Assembly: GCA_963555705.1 (NCBI GenBank)
Contig: OY743180.1
Span: forward strand, 33,450,129-33,514,128
Direction: 5' to 3'
DNA length: 64,000 nucleotides
Origin: Ligustrum vulgare
Taxonomy: Eukaryota > Streptophyta > Magnoliopsida > Lamiales > Oleaceae
The notes under the pieces were generated by a model, which saw only the letters and a program-made list of their open reading frames with translations, was not told the DNA's origin and searched no databases. Position 1 is the first letter of the stretch, and the number at the start of each line of letters is the position of its first letter. This document shows positions 24,793 to 38,290 of the stretch, in pieces. The position numbers were made by a program, and so were the translations under genes.

Positions 24793-27700
24793 ACCATCGC
24801 ATCTATTTAATAAATTCGTATTAACCGTTAGTTTTAATTAATATACGTTTTTTAAAGTTTATTTCTTTTTATTTTCTTATTCTAAATATAAATATTTTTT
24901 AAATATATATAATCTAAACAGTTCAATTTCTGACTAAAAAGTCTTTTAAATAAAATAAACAACTCTTTTATAAATTGTTATTTGTGATACTTCCTTCAAT
25001 CAAAGGGAGAAAAAAAAATGAGGACTTCTTGAATTAATTTTTTTCATTCATATAACAATTTATTTTAAAGGGAACAATCCTTCTAAGAGGCCTTAAAGGG
25101 AGAATGTTTTTTAATAAATTACCCTCAAACCTTTTTCCGAGTATTTTACCATCGCATCTATTTAATAAATTCGTATTAACCGTTAGTTTTAATTAATATA
25201 CGTTTTTTAAAGTTTATTTCTTTTTATTTTCTTATTCTAAATATAAATATTTTTCAAATATATATAATCTAAACACGTCAATTTCTGACTAAAAAGTCTT
25301 TAAATAAAATAAGCAACTCTTTTATAATTTGTGATTTCTGATACTTCCTTCAATCAAAGGGAGAAAAAAAAATGAGGACTTCTTGAATTAATTTTTTTCA
25401 TTCATCTAATAATATTTTTTTTAAATGAAAAAATTCTTCTAAGGTGCCTTAAAGGGAGAATTTTTTTTAATATATTACCCTCAAACCTTTTTCCGAGTAT
25501 TTTACCATCGCATCTATTTAATAAATTCGTATTAACCGTTAGTTTTAATTAATATACGTTTTTTAAAGTTTATTTCTTTTTATTTTCTTATTCTAAATAT
25601 AAATATTTTTCAAATATATATAATCTAAACACTTCAATTTCTGACTAAAAAGTCTTTAAATAAAATAAGCAACTCTTTTATAATTTGTGATTTCTGATAC
25701 TTCTTTCAATCAAAGGAGGAAAAAAAAATGAGGACTTCTTGAATTAATTTTTTTCATTCATATAACAATTTATTTTAAAGGGAACAATCCTTCTAAGAGG
25801 CCTTAAAGGGAGAATGTTTTTTAATAAATTACCCTCAAACCTTTTTCCGAGTATTTTACCATCGCATCTATTTAATAAATTCGTATTAACCGTTAGTTTT
25901 AATTAATATACGTTTTTTAAAGTTTATTTCTTTTTATTTTCTTATTCTAAATATAAATATTTTTCAAATATATATAATCTAAACACGTCAATTTCTGACT
26001 AAAAAGTCTTTAAATAAAATAAGCAACTCTTTTATAATTTGTGATTTCTGATACTTCCTTCAATCAAAGGGAGAAAAAAAAATGAGGACTTCTTGAATTA
26101 ATTTTTTTCATTCATCTAATAATATTTTTTTTAAATGAAAAAATTCTTCTAAGGTGCATTAAAGGGAGAATTTTTTTTAATATATTACCCTCAAACCTTT
26201 TTCCGAGTATTTTACCATCGCATCTATTTAATAAATTCGTATTAACCGTTAGTTTTAATTAATATACGTTTTTTAAAGTTTATTTCTTTTTATTTTCTTA
26301 TTCTAAATATAAATATTTTTCAAATATATATAATCTAAACACTTCAATTTCTGACTAAAAAGTCTTTAAATAAAATAAGCAACTCTTTTATAATTTGTGA
26401 TTTCTGATACTTCTTTCAATCAAAGGAGGAAAAAAAAATGAGGACTTCTTGAATTAATTTTTTTCATTCATATAACAATTTATTTTAAAGGGAACAATCC
26501 TTCTAAGAGGCCTTAAAGGGAGAATGTTTTTTAATAAATTACCCTCAAACCTTTTTCCGAGTATTTTACCATCGCATCTATTTAATAAATTCGTATTAAC
26601 CGTTAGTTTTAATTAATATACGTTTTTTAAAGTTTATTTCTTTTTATTTTCTTATTCTAAATATAAATATTTTTTAAATATATATAATCTAAACAGTTCA
26701 ATTTCTGACTAAAAAGTCTTTTAAATAAAATAAACAACTCTTTTATAAATTTTTATTTGTGATACTTCCTTCAATCAAAGGGAGAAAAAAAAATGAGGAC
26801 TTCTTGAATTAATTTTTTTCATTCATATAACAATTTATTTTAAAGGGAACAATCCTTCTAAGAGGCCTTAAAGGGAGAATGTTTTTTAATAAATTACCCT
26901 CAAACCTTTTTCCGAGTATTTTACCATCGCATCTATTTAATAAATTCGTATTAACCGTTAGTTTTAATTAATATACGTTTTTTAAAGTTTATTTCTTTTT
27001 ATTTTCTTATTCTAAATATAAATATTTTTTAAATATATATAATCTAAACAGTTCAATTTCTGACTAAAAAGTCTTTTAAATAAAATAAACAACTCTTTTA
27101 TAAATTGTTATTTGTGATACTTCCTTCAATCAAAGGGAGAAAAAAAAATGAGGACTTCTTGAATTAATTTTTTTCATTCATATAACAATTTATTTTAAAG
27201 GGAACAATCCTTCTAAGAGGCCTTAAAGGGAGAATGTTTTTTAATAAATTACCCTCAAACCTTTTTCCGAGTATTTTACCATCGCATCTATTTAATAAAT
27301 TCGTATTAACCGTTAGTTTTAATTAATATACGTTTTTTAAAGTTTATTTCTTTTTATTTTCTTATTCTAAATATAAATATTTTTCAAATATATATAATCT
27401 AAACACGTCAATTTCTGACTAAAAAGTCTTTAAATAAAATAAGCAACTCTTTTATAATTTGTGATTTCTGATACTTCCTTCAATCAAAGGGAGAAAAAAA
27501 AATGAGGACTTCTTGAATTAATTTTTTTCATTCATCTAATAATATTTTTTTTAAATGAAAAAATTCTTCTAAGGTGCCTTAAAGGGAGAATTTTTTTTAA
27601 TATATTACCCTCAAACCTTTTTCCGAGTATTTTACCATCGCATCTATTTAATAAATTCGTATTAACCGTTAGTTTTAATTAATATACGTTTTTTAAAGTT

Positions 27701-29052
27701 TATTTCTTTTTATTTTCTTATTCTAAATATAAATATTTTTCAAATATATATAATCTAAACACTTCAATTTCTGACTAAAAAGTCTTTAAATAAAATAAGC
27801 AACTCTTTTATAATTTGTGATTTCTGATACTTCTTTCAATCAAAGGGAGAAAAAAAAATGAGGACTTCTTGAATTAATTTTTTTCATTCATATAACAATT
27901 TATTTTAAAGGGAACAATCCTTCTAAGAGGCCTTAAAGGGAGAATGTTTTTTAATAAATTACCCTCAAACCTTTTTCCGAGTATTTTACCATCGCATCTA
28001 TTTAATAAATTCGTATTAACCGTTAGTTTTAATTAATATACGTTTTTTAAAGTTTATTTCTTTTTATTTTCTTATTCTAAATATAAATATTTTTCAAATA
28101 TATATAATCTAAACACGTCAATTTCTGACTAAAAAGTCTTTAAATAAAATAAGCAACTCTTTTATAATTTGTGATTTCTGATACTTCCTTCAATCAAAGG
28201 GAGAAAAAAAAATGAGGACTTCTTGAATTAATTTTTTTCATTCATCTAATAATATTTTTTTTAAATGAAAAAATTCTTCTAAGGTGCCTTAAAGGGAGAA
28301 TTTTTTTTAATATATTACCCTCAAACCTTTTTCCGAGTATTTTACCATCGCATCTATTTAATAAATTCGTATTAACCGTTAGTTTTAATTAATATACGTT
28401 TTTTAAAGTTTATTTCTTTTTATTTTCTTATTCTAAATATAAATATTTTTCAAATATATATAATCTAAACACTTCAATTTCTGACTAAAAAGTCTTTAAA
28501 TAAAATAAGCAACTCTTTTATAATTTGTGATTTCTGATACTTCTTTCAATCAAAGGGAGAAAAAAAAATGAGGACTTCTTGAATTAATTTTTTTCATTCA
28601 TATAACAATTTATTTTAAAGGGAACAATCCTTCTAAGAGGCCTTAAAGGGAGAATGTTTTTTAATAAATTACCCTCAAACCTTTTTCCGAGTATTTTACC
28701 ATCGCATCTATTTAATAAATTCGTATTAACCGTTAGTTTTAATTAATATACGTTTTTTAAAGTTTATTTCTTTTTATTTTCTTATTCTAAATATAAATAT
28801 TTTTTAAATATATATAATCTAAACAGTTCAATTTCTGACTAAAAAGTCTTTTAAATAAAATAAACAACTCTTTTATAAATTGTTATTTGTGATACTTCCT
28901 TCAATCAAAGGGAGAAAAAAAAATGAGGACTTCTTGAATTAATTTTTTTCATTCATATAACAATTTATTTTAAAGGGAACAATCCTTCTAAGAGGCCTTA
29001 AAGGGAGAATGTTTTTTAATAAATTACCCTCAAACCTTTTTCCGAGTATTTT
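24793..29052. repeat. Region V: two adjacent 6-monomer units of 2130 bp
   Basis: 24793-26922 and 26923-29052 both run gamma-A, alpha-C, zeta-A, alpha-C, zeta-A, gamma-A. Within each, the alpha-C/zeta-A dimer is itself doubled: in unit 1 both zeta copies have CAAAGGAGGAAAA, in unit 2 both have CAAAGGGAGAAAA. The internal doubling therefore either happened separately in each unit or was followed by conversion within each unit. The last gamma of unit 1 carries AAATTTTTATTTGTG, that of unit 2 does not. A private GGTGCATT is near 26154. Confidence 0.86.
26923..27277 (+). repeat. Gamma-A monomer subtype, 355 bp
   Basis: Gamma is defined by linked differences in the 5' half: TATTTTTTAAATATA, CAGTTC instead of CACTTC or CACGTC, CTTTTAAATAAAATAAACAACTC (AAAC where other types read AAGC), ATAAATTGTTATTTGTGATAC and GGGAG plus A-run. 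It is nearly always joined to an A hinge with AACAATCC. A sub-version reading AAATTTTTATTTGTG occurs with anchors near 26793, 29633, 38161 and 48113. That marker helps recognise the larger duplications. Confidence 0.88.
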
Positions 29053-29763
29053 ACCATCGCATCTATTTAATAAATTCGTATTAACCGTTAGTTTTAATTA
29101 ATATACGTTTTTTAAAGTTTATTTCTTTTTATTTTCTTATTCTAAATATAAATATTTTTCAAATATATATAATCTAAACACGTCAATTTCTGACTAAAAA
29201 GTCTTTAAATAAAATAAGCAACTCTTTTATAATTTGTGATTTCTGATACTTCCTTCAATCAAAGGGAGAAAAAAAAATGAGGACTTCTTGAATTAATTTT
29301 TTTCATTCATCTAATAATATTTTTTTTAAATGAAAAAATTCTTCTAAGGTGCCTTAAAGGGAGAATGTTTTTTAATAAATTACCCTCAAACCTTTTTCCG
29401 AGTATTTTACCATCGCATCTATTTAATAAATTCGTATTAACCGTTAGTTTTTATTAATATACGTTTTTTAAAGTTTATTTCTTTTTATTTTCTTATTCTA
29501 AATATAAATATTTTTTAAATATATATAATCTAAACAGTTCAATTTCTGACTAAAAAGTCTTTTAAATAAAATAAACAACTCTTTTATAAATTTTTATTTG
29601 TGATACTTCCTTCAATCAAAGGGAGAAAAAAAAATGAGGACTTCTTGAATTAATTTTTTTCATTCATATAACAATTTATTTTAAAGGGAACAATCCTTCT
29701 AAGAGGCCTTAAAGGGAGAATGTTTTTTAATAAATTACCCTCAAACCTTTTTCCGAGTATTTT
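29053..29763. repeat. Linker dimer: alpha-C' plus epsilon/gamma hybrid A
   Basis: The first monomer (anchor near 29278) is alpha-C with the A-like tail GAATGTTTTTTAATAAATTA. The second (anchor near 29633) starts with the epsilon marker GTTTTTATTAATATAC but continues as gamma (CAGTTC, AAACAACTC, AAATTTTTATTTGTG) with an A hinge. It is best read as an epsilon/gamma hybrid with the exchange between about 29460 and 29535. Confidence 0.75.
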
Positions 29764-32252
29764 ACCATCGCATCTATTTAATAAATTCGTATTAACCGTT
29801 AGTTTTAATTAATATACGTTTTTTAAAGTTTATTTCTTTTTATTTTCTTATTCTAAATATAAATATTTTTTAAATATATATAATCTAAACAGTTCAATTT
29901 CTGACTAAAAAGTCTTTTAAATAAAATAAACAACTCTTTTATAAATTGTTATTTGTGATACTTCCTTCAATCAAAGGGAGAAAAAAAAATGAGGACTTCT
30001 TGAATTAATTTTTTTCATTCATATAACAATTTATTTTAAAGGGAACAATCCTTCTAAGAGGCCTTAAAGGGAGAATGTTTTTTAATAAATTACCCTCAAA
30101 CCTTTTTCCGAGTAATTTACCATCGCATCTATTTAATAAATTCGTATTAACCGTTAGTTTTAATTAATATACGTTTTTTAAAGTTTATTTCTTTTTATTT
30201 TCTTATTCTAAATATAAATATTTTTCAAATATATATAATCTAAACACGTCAATTTCTGACTAAAAAGTCTTTAAATAAAATAAGCAACTCTTTTATAATT
30301 TGTGATTTCTGATACTTCCTTCAATCAAAGGGAGAAAAAAAAATGAGGACTTCTTGAATTAATTTTTTTCATTCATCTAATAATATTTTTTTTAAATGAA
30401 AAAATTCTTCTAAGGTGCCTTAAAGGGAGAATTTTTTTTAATATATTACCCTCAAACCTTTTTCCGAGTATTTTACCATCGCATCTATTTAATAAATTCG
30501 TATTAACCGTTAGTTTTAATTAATATACGTTTTTTAAAGTTTATTTCTTTTTATTTTCTTATTCTAAATATAAATATTTTTCAAATATATATAATCTAAA
30601 CACTTCAATTTCTGACTAAAAAGTCTTTAAATAAAATAAGCAACTCTTTTATAATTTGTGATTTCTGATACTTCTTTCAATCAAAGGGAGAAAAAAAAAT
30701 GAGGACTTCTTGAATTAATTTTTTTCATTCATATAACAATTTATTTTAAAGGGAACAATCCTTCTAAGAGGCCTTAAAGGGAGAATGTTTTTTAATAAAT
30801 TACCCTCAAACCTTTTTCCGAGTATTTTACCATCGCATCTATTTAATAAATTCGTATTAACCGTTAGTTTTAATTAATATACGTTTTTTAAAGTTTATTT
30901 CTTTTTATTTTCTTATTCTAAATATAAATATTTTTTAAATATATATAATCTAAACAGTTCAATTTCTGACTAAAAAGTCTTTTAAATAAAATAAACAACT
31001 CTTTTATAAATTGTTATTTGTGATACTTCCTTCAATCAAAGGGAGAAAAAAAAATGAGGACTTCTTGAATTAATTTTTTTCATTCATATAACAATTTATT
31101 TTAAAGGGAACAATCCTTCTAAGAGGCCTTAAAGGGAGAATGTTTTTTAATAAATTACCCTCAAACCTTTTTCCGAGTATTTTACCATCGCATCTATTTA
31201 ATAAATTCGTATTAACCGTTAGTTTTAATTAATATACGTTTTTTAAAGTTTATTTCTTTTTATTTTCTTATTCTAAATATAAATATTTTTCAAATATATA
31301 TAATCTAAACACGTCAATTTCTGACTAAAAAGTCTTTAAATAAAATAAGCAACTCTTTTATAATTTGTGATTTCTGATACTTCCTTCAATCAAAGGGAGA
31401 AAAAAAAATGAGGACTTCTTGAATTAATTTTTTTCATTCATCTAATAATATTTTTTTTAAATGAAAAAATTCTTCTAAGGTGCCTTAAAGGGAGAATGTT
31501 TTTTAATAAATTACCCTCAAACCTTTTTCCGAGTATTTTACCATCGCATCTATTTAATAAATTCGTATTAACCGTTAGTTTTTATTAATATACGTTTTTT
31601 AAAGTTTATTTCTTTTTATTTTCTTATTCTAAATATAAATATTTTTTAAATATATATAATCTAAACACTTCAATTTCTGACTAAAAAGTCTTTTAAATAA
31701 AATAAGCAACTCTTTTATAATTTGTGATTTCTGATACTTCCTTCAATCAAAAGGAGAAGAAAAAAATGAGGACTTCTTGAATTAATTTTTTTCATTCATA
31801 TATCCATTTTTTTTTAAAAGGAAACAATTCTTATAAGGTGCCTTAAAGGGAGAATTTTTTTTAATATATTACCCTCAAACCTTTTTCCGAGTATTTTACC
31901 ATCGCATCTATTTAATAAATTCGTATTAACCGTTAGTTTTAATTAATATACGTTTTTTAAAGTTTATTTCTTTTTATTTTCTTATTCTAAATATAAATAT
32001 TTTTCAAATATATATAATCTAAACACTTCAATTTCTGACTAAAAAGTCTTTAAATAAAATAAGCAACTCTTTTATAATTTTCGATTTCTGATACTTCCTT
32101 CAATCAAAGGGAAAAAAAAAATGAGGACTTCTTGAATTAATTTTTTTAATTCATCTAATAATATTTTTTTTAAATGAAAAAATACTTCTAAGGTGCCTTA
32201 AAGGGAGAATTTTTTTTAATATATTACCCTCAAACCTTTTTCCGAGTATTTT
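29764..32252. repeat. Core 7-monomer module, copy 2
   Basis: Gamma-A, alpha-C, zeta-A, gamma-A, alpha-C', epsilon-B, delta-C*. The start lies 7814 bp after copy 1 and 8527 bp before copy 3. Private changes: GAGTAATTTACC near 30112 (others GAGTATTTTACC) and TTTTTTTAATTCATC near 32147 (others TTTCATTCATC). With the zeta-Cs, epsilon-B, delta-C and beta-A that follow, the stretch from about 29535 to 33650 matches about 38062-42177 in order. Confidence 0.86.
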
Positions 32253-35030
32253 ACCATCGCATCTATTTAATAAATTCGTATTAACCGTTAGTTTTAATTA
32301 ATATACGTTTTTTAAAGTTTATTTCTTTTTATTTTCTTATTCTAAATATAAATATTTTTCAAATATATATAATCTAAACACTTCAATTTCTGACTAAAAA
32401 GTCTTTAAATAAAATAAGCAACTCTTTTATAATTTGTGATTTCTGATACTTCTTTCAATCAAAGGGAGAAAAAAAAATGAGGACTTCTTGAATTAATTTT
32501 TTTCATTCATCTAATATTTTTTTTAAATGAAAAAATTCTTCTAAGGTGCCTTAAAGGGAGAATGTTTTTTAATAAATTACCCTCAAACCTTTTTCCGAGT
32601 ATTTTACCATCGCATCTATTTAATAAATTCGTATTAACCGTTAGTTTTTATTAATATACGTTTTTTAAAGTTTATTTCTTTTTATTTTCTTATTCTAAAT
32701 ATAAATATTTTTTAAATATATATAATCTAAACACTTCAATTTCTGACTAAAAAGTCTTTTAAATAAAATAAGCAACTCTTTTATAATTTGTGATTTCTGA
32801 TACTTCCTTCAATCAAAAGGAGAAGAAAAAAATGAGGACTTCTTGAATTAATTTTTTTCATTCACATATCCATTTTTTTTTAAAAGGAAACAATTCTTAT
32901 AAGGTGCCTTAAAGGGAGAATTTTTTTTAATATATTACCCTCAAACCTTTTTCCGAGTATTTTACCATCGCATCTATTTAATAAATTCGTATTAACCGTT
33001 AGTTTTAATTAATATACGTTTTTTAAAGTTTATTTCTTTTTATTTTCTTATTCTAAATATAAATATTTTTCAAATATATATAATCTAAACACTTCAATTT
33101 CTGACTAAAAAGTCTTTAAATAAAATAAGCAACTCTTTTATAATTTTCGATTTCTGATACTTCCTTCAATCAAAGGGAAAAAAAAAAATGAGGACTTCTT
33201 GAATTAATTTTTTTCATTCATCTAATAATATTTTTTTTAAATGAAAAAATTCTTCTAAGGTGCCTTAAAGGGAGAATTTTTTTTAATATATTACCCTCAA
33301 ACCTTTTTCCGAGTATTTTACCATCGCATCTATTTAATAAATTCGTATTAACCGTTAGTTTTAATTAATATACGTTTTTTAAAGTTTATTTCTTTTTATT
33401 TTCTTATTCTAAATATAAATATTTTTCAAATATATATAATCTAAACACTTCAATTTCTGACTAAAAAGTCTTTAAATAAAATAAGCAACTCTTTTATAAT
33501 TTGTGATTTCCGATACTTCCTTCAATCAAAGGGAAAAAAAAAATGAGGACTTCTTGAATTAATTTTTTTCATTCATATAACAATTTATTTTAAAGGGAAC
33601 AATTCTTCTAAGAGGCCTTAAAGGGAGAATGTTTTTTAATAAATTACCCTCAAACCTTTTTCCGAGTATTTTACCATCGCATCTATTTAATAAATTCGTA
33701 TTAACCGTTAGTTTTAATTAATATACGTTTTTTAAAGTTTATTTCTTTTTATTTTCTTATTCTAAATATAAATATTTTTCAAATATATATAATCTAAACA
33801 CTTCAATTTCTGACTAAAAAGTCTTTAAATAAAATAAGCAACTCTTTTATAATTTTCGATTTCTGATACTTCCTTCAATCAAAGGGAAAAAAAAAATGAG
33901 GACTTCTTGAATTAATTTTTTTCATTCATCTAATAATATTTTTTTTAAATGAAAAAATACTTCTAAGGTGCCTTAAAGGGAGAATTTTTTTTAATATATT
34001 ACCCTCAAACCTTTTTCCGAGTATTTTACCATCGCATCTATTTAATAAATTCGTATTAACCGTTAGTTTTTATTAATATACGTTTTTTAAAGTTTATTTC
34101 TTTTTATTTTCTTATTCTAAATATAAATATTTTTTAAATATATATAATCTAAACACTTCAATTTCTGACTAAAAAGTCTTTAAATAAAATAAGCAACTCT
34201 TTTATAATTTTCGATTTCTGATACTTCCTTCAATCAAAGGGAAAAAAAAAAATGAGGACTTCTTGAATTAATTTTTTTCATTCATCTAATAATATTTTTT
34301 TTAAATGAAAAAATTCTTCTAAGGTGCCTTAAAGGGAGAATTTTTTTTAATATATTACCCTCAAACCTTTTTCCGAGTATTTTACCATCGCATCTATTTA
34401 ATAAATTCGTATGAACCGTTAGTTTTAATTAATATACGTTTTTTAAAGTTTATTTCTTTTTATTTTCTTATTCTAAATATAAATATTTTTCAAATATATA
34501 TAATCTAAACACTTCAATTTCTGACTAAAAAGTCTTTAAATAAAATAAGCAACTCTTTTATAATTTGTGATTTCCGATACTTCCTTCAATCAAAGGGAAA
34601 AAAAAAATGAGGACTTCTTGAATTAATTTTTTTCATTCATATAACAATTTATTTTAAAGGGAACAATTCTTCTAAGAGGCCTTAAAGGGAGAATGTTTTT
34701 TAATAAATTACCCTCAAACCTTTTTCCGAGTATTTTACCATCGCATCTATTTAATAAATTCGTATTAACCGTTAGTTTTAATTAATATACGTTTTTTAAA
34801 GTTTATTTCTTTTTATTTTCTTATTCTAAATATAAATATTTTTCAAATATATATAATCTAAACACTTCAATTTCTGACTAAAAAGTCTTTAAATAAAATA
34901 AGCAACTCTTTTATAATTTTCGATTTCTGATACTTCCTTCAATCAAAGGGAAAAAAAAAATGAGGACTTCTTGAATTAATTTTTTTCATTCATCTAATAA
35001 TATTTTTTTTAAATGAAAAAATACTTCTAA
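32253..35030. repeat. Region VI: zeta-Cs, epsilon-B and delta/beta trimer tract
   Basis: Anchors 32477 (zeta-Cs, hinge CTAATATTTT starting at 32511), 32832 (epsilon-B with private CACATATCC), 33188 (delta-C), 33543 (beta-A), 33897 (delta-C*), 34252 (C with an epsilon/delta hybrid 5' half), 34608 (beta-A) and 34960 (delta-C*). The order beta-A, delta-C*, delta-type C occurs twice, about 1065 bp apart. The hybrid has GTTTTTATTAATATAC and TATTTTTTAAATATA from epsilon, followed by CTTTAAATAAAATAAGC and TTTTCGATTTC from delta. A private GTATGAACC is near 34410. Confidence 0.8.
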
Positions 35031-36716
35031 GGTGCCTTAAAGGGAGAATTTTTTTTAATATATTACCCTCAAACCTTTTTCCGAGTATTTTACCATCGCA
35101 TCTATTTAATAAATTCGTATTAACCGTTAGTTTTAATTAATATACGTTTTTTAAAGTTTATTTCTTTTTATTTTCTTATTCTAAATATAAATATTTTTCA
35201 AATATATATAATCTAAACACTTCAATTTCTGACTAAAAAGTCTTTAAATAAAATAAGCAACTCTTTTATAATTTTCGATTTCTGATACTTCCTTCAATCG
35301 AAGGGAAAAAAAAAATGAGGACTTCTTGAATTAATTTTTTTCATTCATCTAATAATATTTTTTTTAAATGAAAAAATACTTCTAAGGTGCCTTAAAGGGA
35401 GAATTTTTTTTAATATATTACCCTCAAACCTTTTTCCGAGTATTTTACCATCGCATCTATTTAATAAATTCGTATTAACCGTTAGTTTTAATTAATATAC
35501 GTTTTTTAAAGTTTATTTCTTTTTATTTTCTTATTCTAAATATAAATATTTTTCAAATATATATAATCTAAACACTTCAATTTCTGACTAAAAAGTCTTT
35601 AAATAAAATAAGCAACTCTTTTATAATTTGTGATTTCTGATACTTCCTTCAATCAAAAGGAGAAGAAAAAAATGAGGACTTCTTGAATTAATTTTTTTCA
35701 TTCATATATCCATTTTTTTTTAAAAGGAAACAATTCTTATAAGGTGCCTTAAAGGGAGAATTTTTTTTTAATATATTACCCTCAAACCTTTTTCCGAGTA
35801 TTTTACCATCGCATCTATTTAATAAATTCGTATTAACCGTTAGTTTTAATTAATATACGTTTTTTAAAGTTTATTTCTTTTTATTTTCTTATTCTAAATA
35901 TAAATATTTTTCAAATATATATAATCTAAACACTTCAATTTCTGACTAAAAAGTCTTTAAATAAAATAAGCAACTCTTTTATAATTTTCGATTTCTGATA
36001 CTTCCTTCAATCAAAGGGAAAAAAAAAAATGAGGACTTCTTGAATTAATTTTTTTCATTCATCTAATAATATTTTTTTTAAATGAAAAAATTCTTCTAAG
36101 GTGCCTTAAAGGGAGAATTTTTTTTAATATATTACCCTCAAACCTTTTTCCGAGTATTTTACCATCGCATCTATTTAATAAATTCGTATTAACCGTTAGT
36201 TTTAATTAATATACGTTTTTTAAAGTTTATTTCTTTTTATTTTCTTATTCTAAATATAAATATTTTTCAAATATATATAATCTAAACACTTCAATTTCTG
36301 ACTAAAAAGTCTTTAAATAAAATAAGCAACTCTTTTATAATTTGTGATTTCCGATACTTCCTTCAATCAAAGGGAAAAAAAAAATGAGGACTTCTTGAAT
36401 TAATTTTTTTCATTCATATAACAATTTATTTTAAAGGGAACAATTCTTCTAAGAGGCCTTAAAGGGAGAATGTTTTTTAATAAATTACCCTCAATACTTT
36501 TTCCGATTATTTTACCATCGCATCTATTTAATAAATTCGTATTAACCGTTAGTTTTAATTAATATACGTTTTTTAAAGTTTATTTCTTTTTATTTTCTTA
36601 TTCTAAATATAAATATTTTTCAAATATATATAATCTAAACACGTCAATTTCTGACTAAAAAGTCTTTAAATAAAATAAGCAACTCTTTTATAATTTGTGA
36701 TTTCTGATACTTCCTT

Positions 36717-36830
36717 CAATCAAAGGGAGAAAAAAAAATGAGGACTTCTTGAATTAATTTTTTTCATTCATCTAATAATATTTTTTTTAAATGAAAAAAT
36801 TCTTCTAAGGTGCCTTAAAGGGAGAATTTT
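36717..36830 (+). repeat. Short internal direct repeat AAAGGGAGAA (representative)
   Basis: Within a C monomer AAAGGGAGAA occurs at 36722 and again at 36817, 95 bp apart. A monomers add a third related copy in the hinge (TTTTAAAGGGAACAAT). No other convincing internal periodicity was found by eye, so the monomer does not look like a simple dimer of a 177-bp unit. Confidence 0.5.
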
Positions 36831-38290
36831 TTTTAATATATTACCCTCAAACCTTTTTCCGAGTATTTTACCATCGCATCTATTTAATAAATTCGTATTA
36901 ACCGTTAGTTTTAATTAATATACGTTTTTTAAAGTTTATTTCTTTTTATTTTCTTATTCTAAATATAAATATTTTTCAAATATATATAATCTAAACACGT
37001 CAATTTCTGACTAAAAAGTCTTTAAATAAAATAAGCAACTCTTTTATAATTTGTGATTTCTGATACTTCCTTCAATCAAAGGGAGAAAAAAAAATGAGGA
37101 CTTCTTGAATTAATTTTTTTCATTCATCTAATAATATTTTTTTTAAATGAAAAAATTCTTCTAAGGTGCCTTAAAGGGAGAATTTTTTTTAATATATTAC
37201 CCTCAAACCTTTTTCCGAGTATTTTACCATCGCATCTATTTAATAAATTCGTATTAACCGTTAGTTTTAATTAATATACGTTTTTTAAAGTTTATTTCTT
37301 TTTATTTTCTTATTCTAAATATAAATATTTTTCAAATATATATAATCTAAACACGTCAATTTCTGACTAAAAAGTCTTTAAATAAAATAAGCAACTCTTT
37401 TATAATTTGTGATTTCTGATACTTCTTTCAATCAAAGGGAGAAAAAAAAATGAGGACTTCTTGAATTAATTTTTTTCATTCATCTAATAATATTTTTTTT
37501 AAATGAAAAAATTCTTCTAAGGTGCCTTAAAGGGAGAATTTTTTTTAATATATTACCCTCAAACCTTTTTCCGAGTATTTTACCATCGCATCTATTTAAT
37601 AAATTCGTATTAACCGTTAGTTTTAATTAATATACGTTTTTTAAAGTTTATTTCTTTTTATTTTCTTATTCTAAATATAAATATTTTTCAAATATATATA
37701 ATCTAAACACTTCAATTTCTGACTAAAAAGTCTTTAAATAAAATAAGCAACTCTTTTATAATTTGTGATTTCTGATACTTCTTTCAATCAAAGGAGGAAA
37801 AAAAAATGAGGACTTCTTGAATTAATTTTTTTCATTCATATAACAATTTATTTTAAAGGGAACAATCCTTCTAAGAGGCCTTAAAGGGAGAATGTTTTTT
37901 AATAAATTACCCTCAAACCTTTTTCCGAGTATTTTACCATCGCATCTATTTAATAAATTCGTATTAACCGTTAGTTTTAATTAATATACGTTTTTTAAAG
38001 TTTATTTCTTTTTATTTTCTTATTCTAAATATAAATATTTTTTAAATATATATAATCTAAACAGTTCAATTTCTGACTAAAAAGTCTTTTAAATAAAATA
38101 AACAACTCTTTTATAAATTTTTATTTGTGATACTTCCTTCAATCAAAGGGAGAAAAAAAAATGAGGACTTCTTGAATTAATTTTTTTCATTCATATAACA
38201 ATTTATTTTAAAGGGAACAATCCTTCTAAGAGGCCTTAAAGGGAGAATGTTTTTTAATAAATTACCCTCAAACCTTTTTCCGAGTATTTT

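Noticed and set aside
36800..36820. TAAGGTGCCTTA hairpin as a terminator, and GACTAAAAAGTC as an operator
   Set aside because: The arms are only 4-5 bp, they recur in every monomer and there is no gene to serve. They are better described as part of the repeat.
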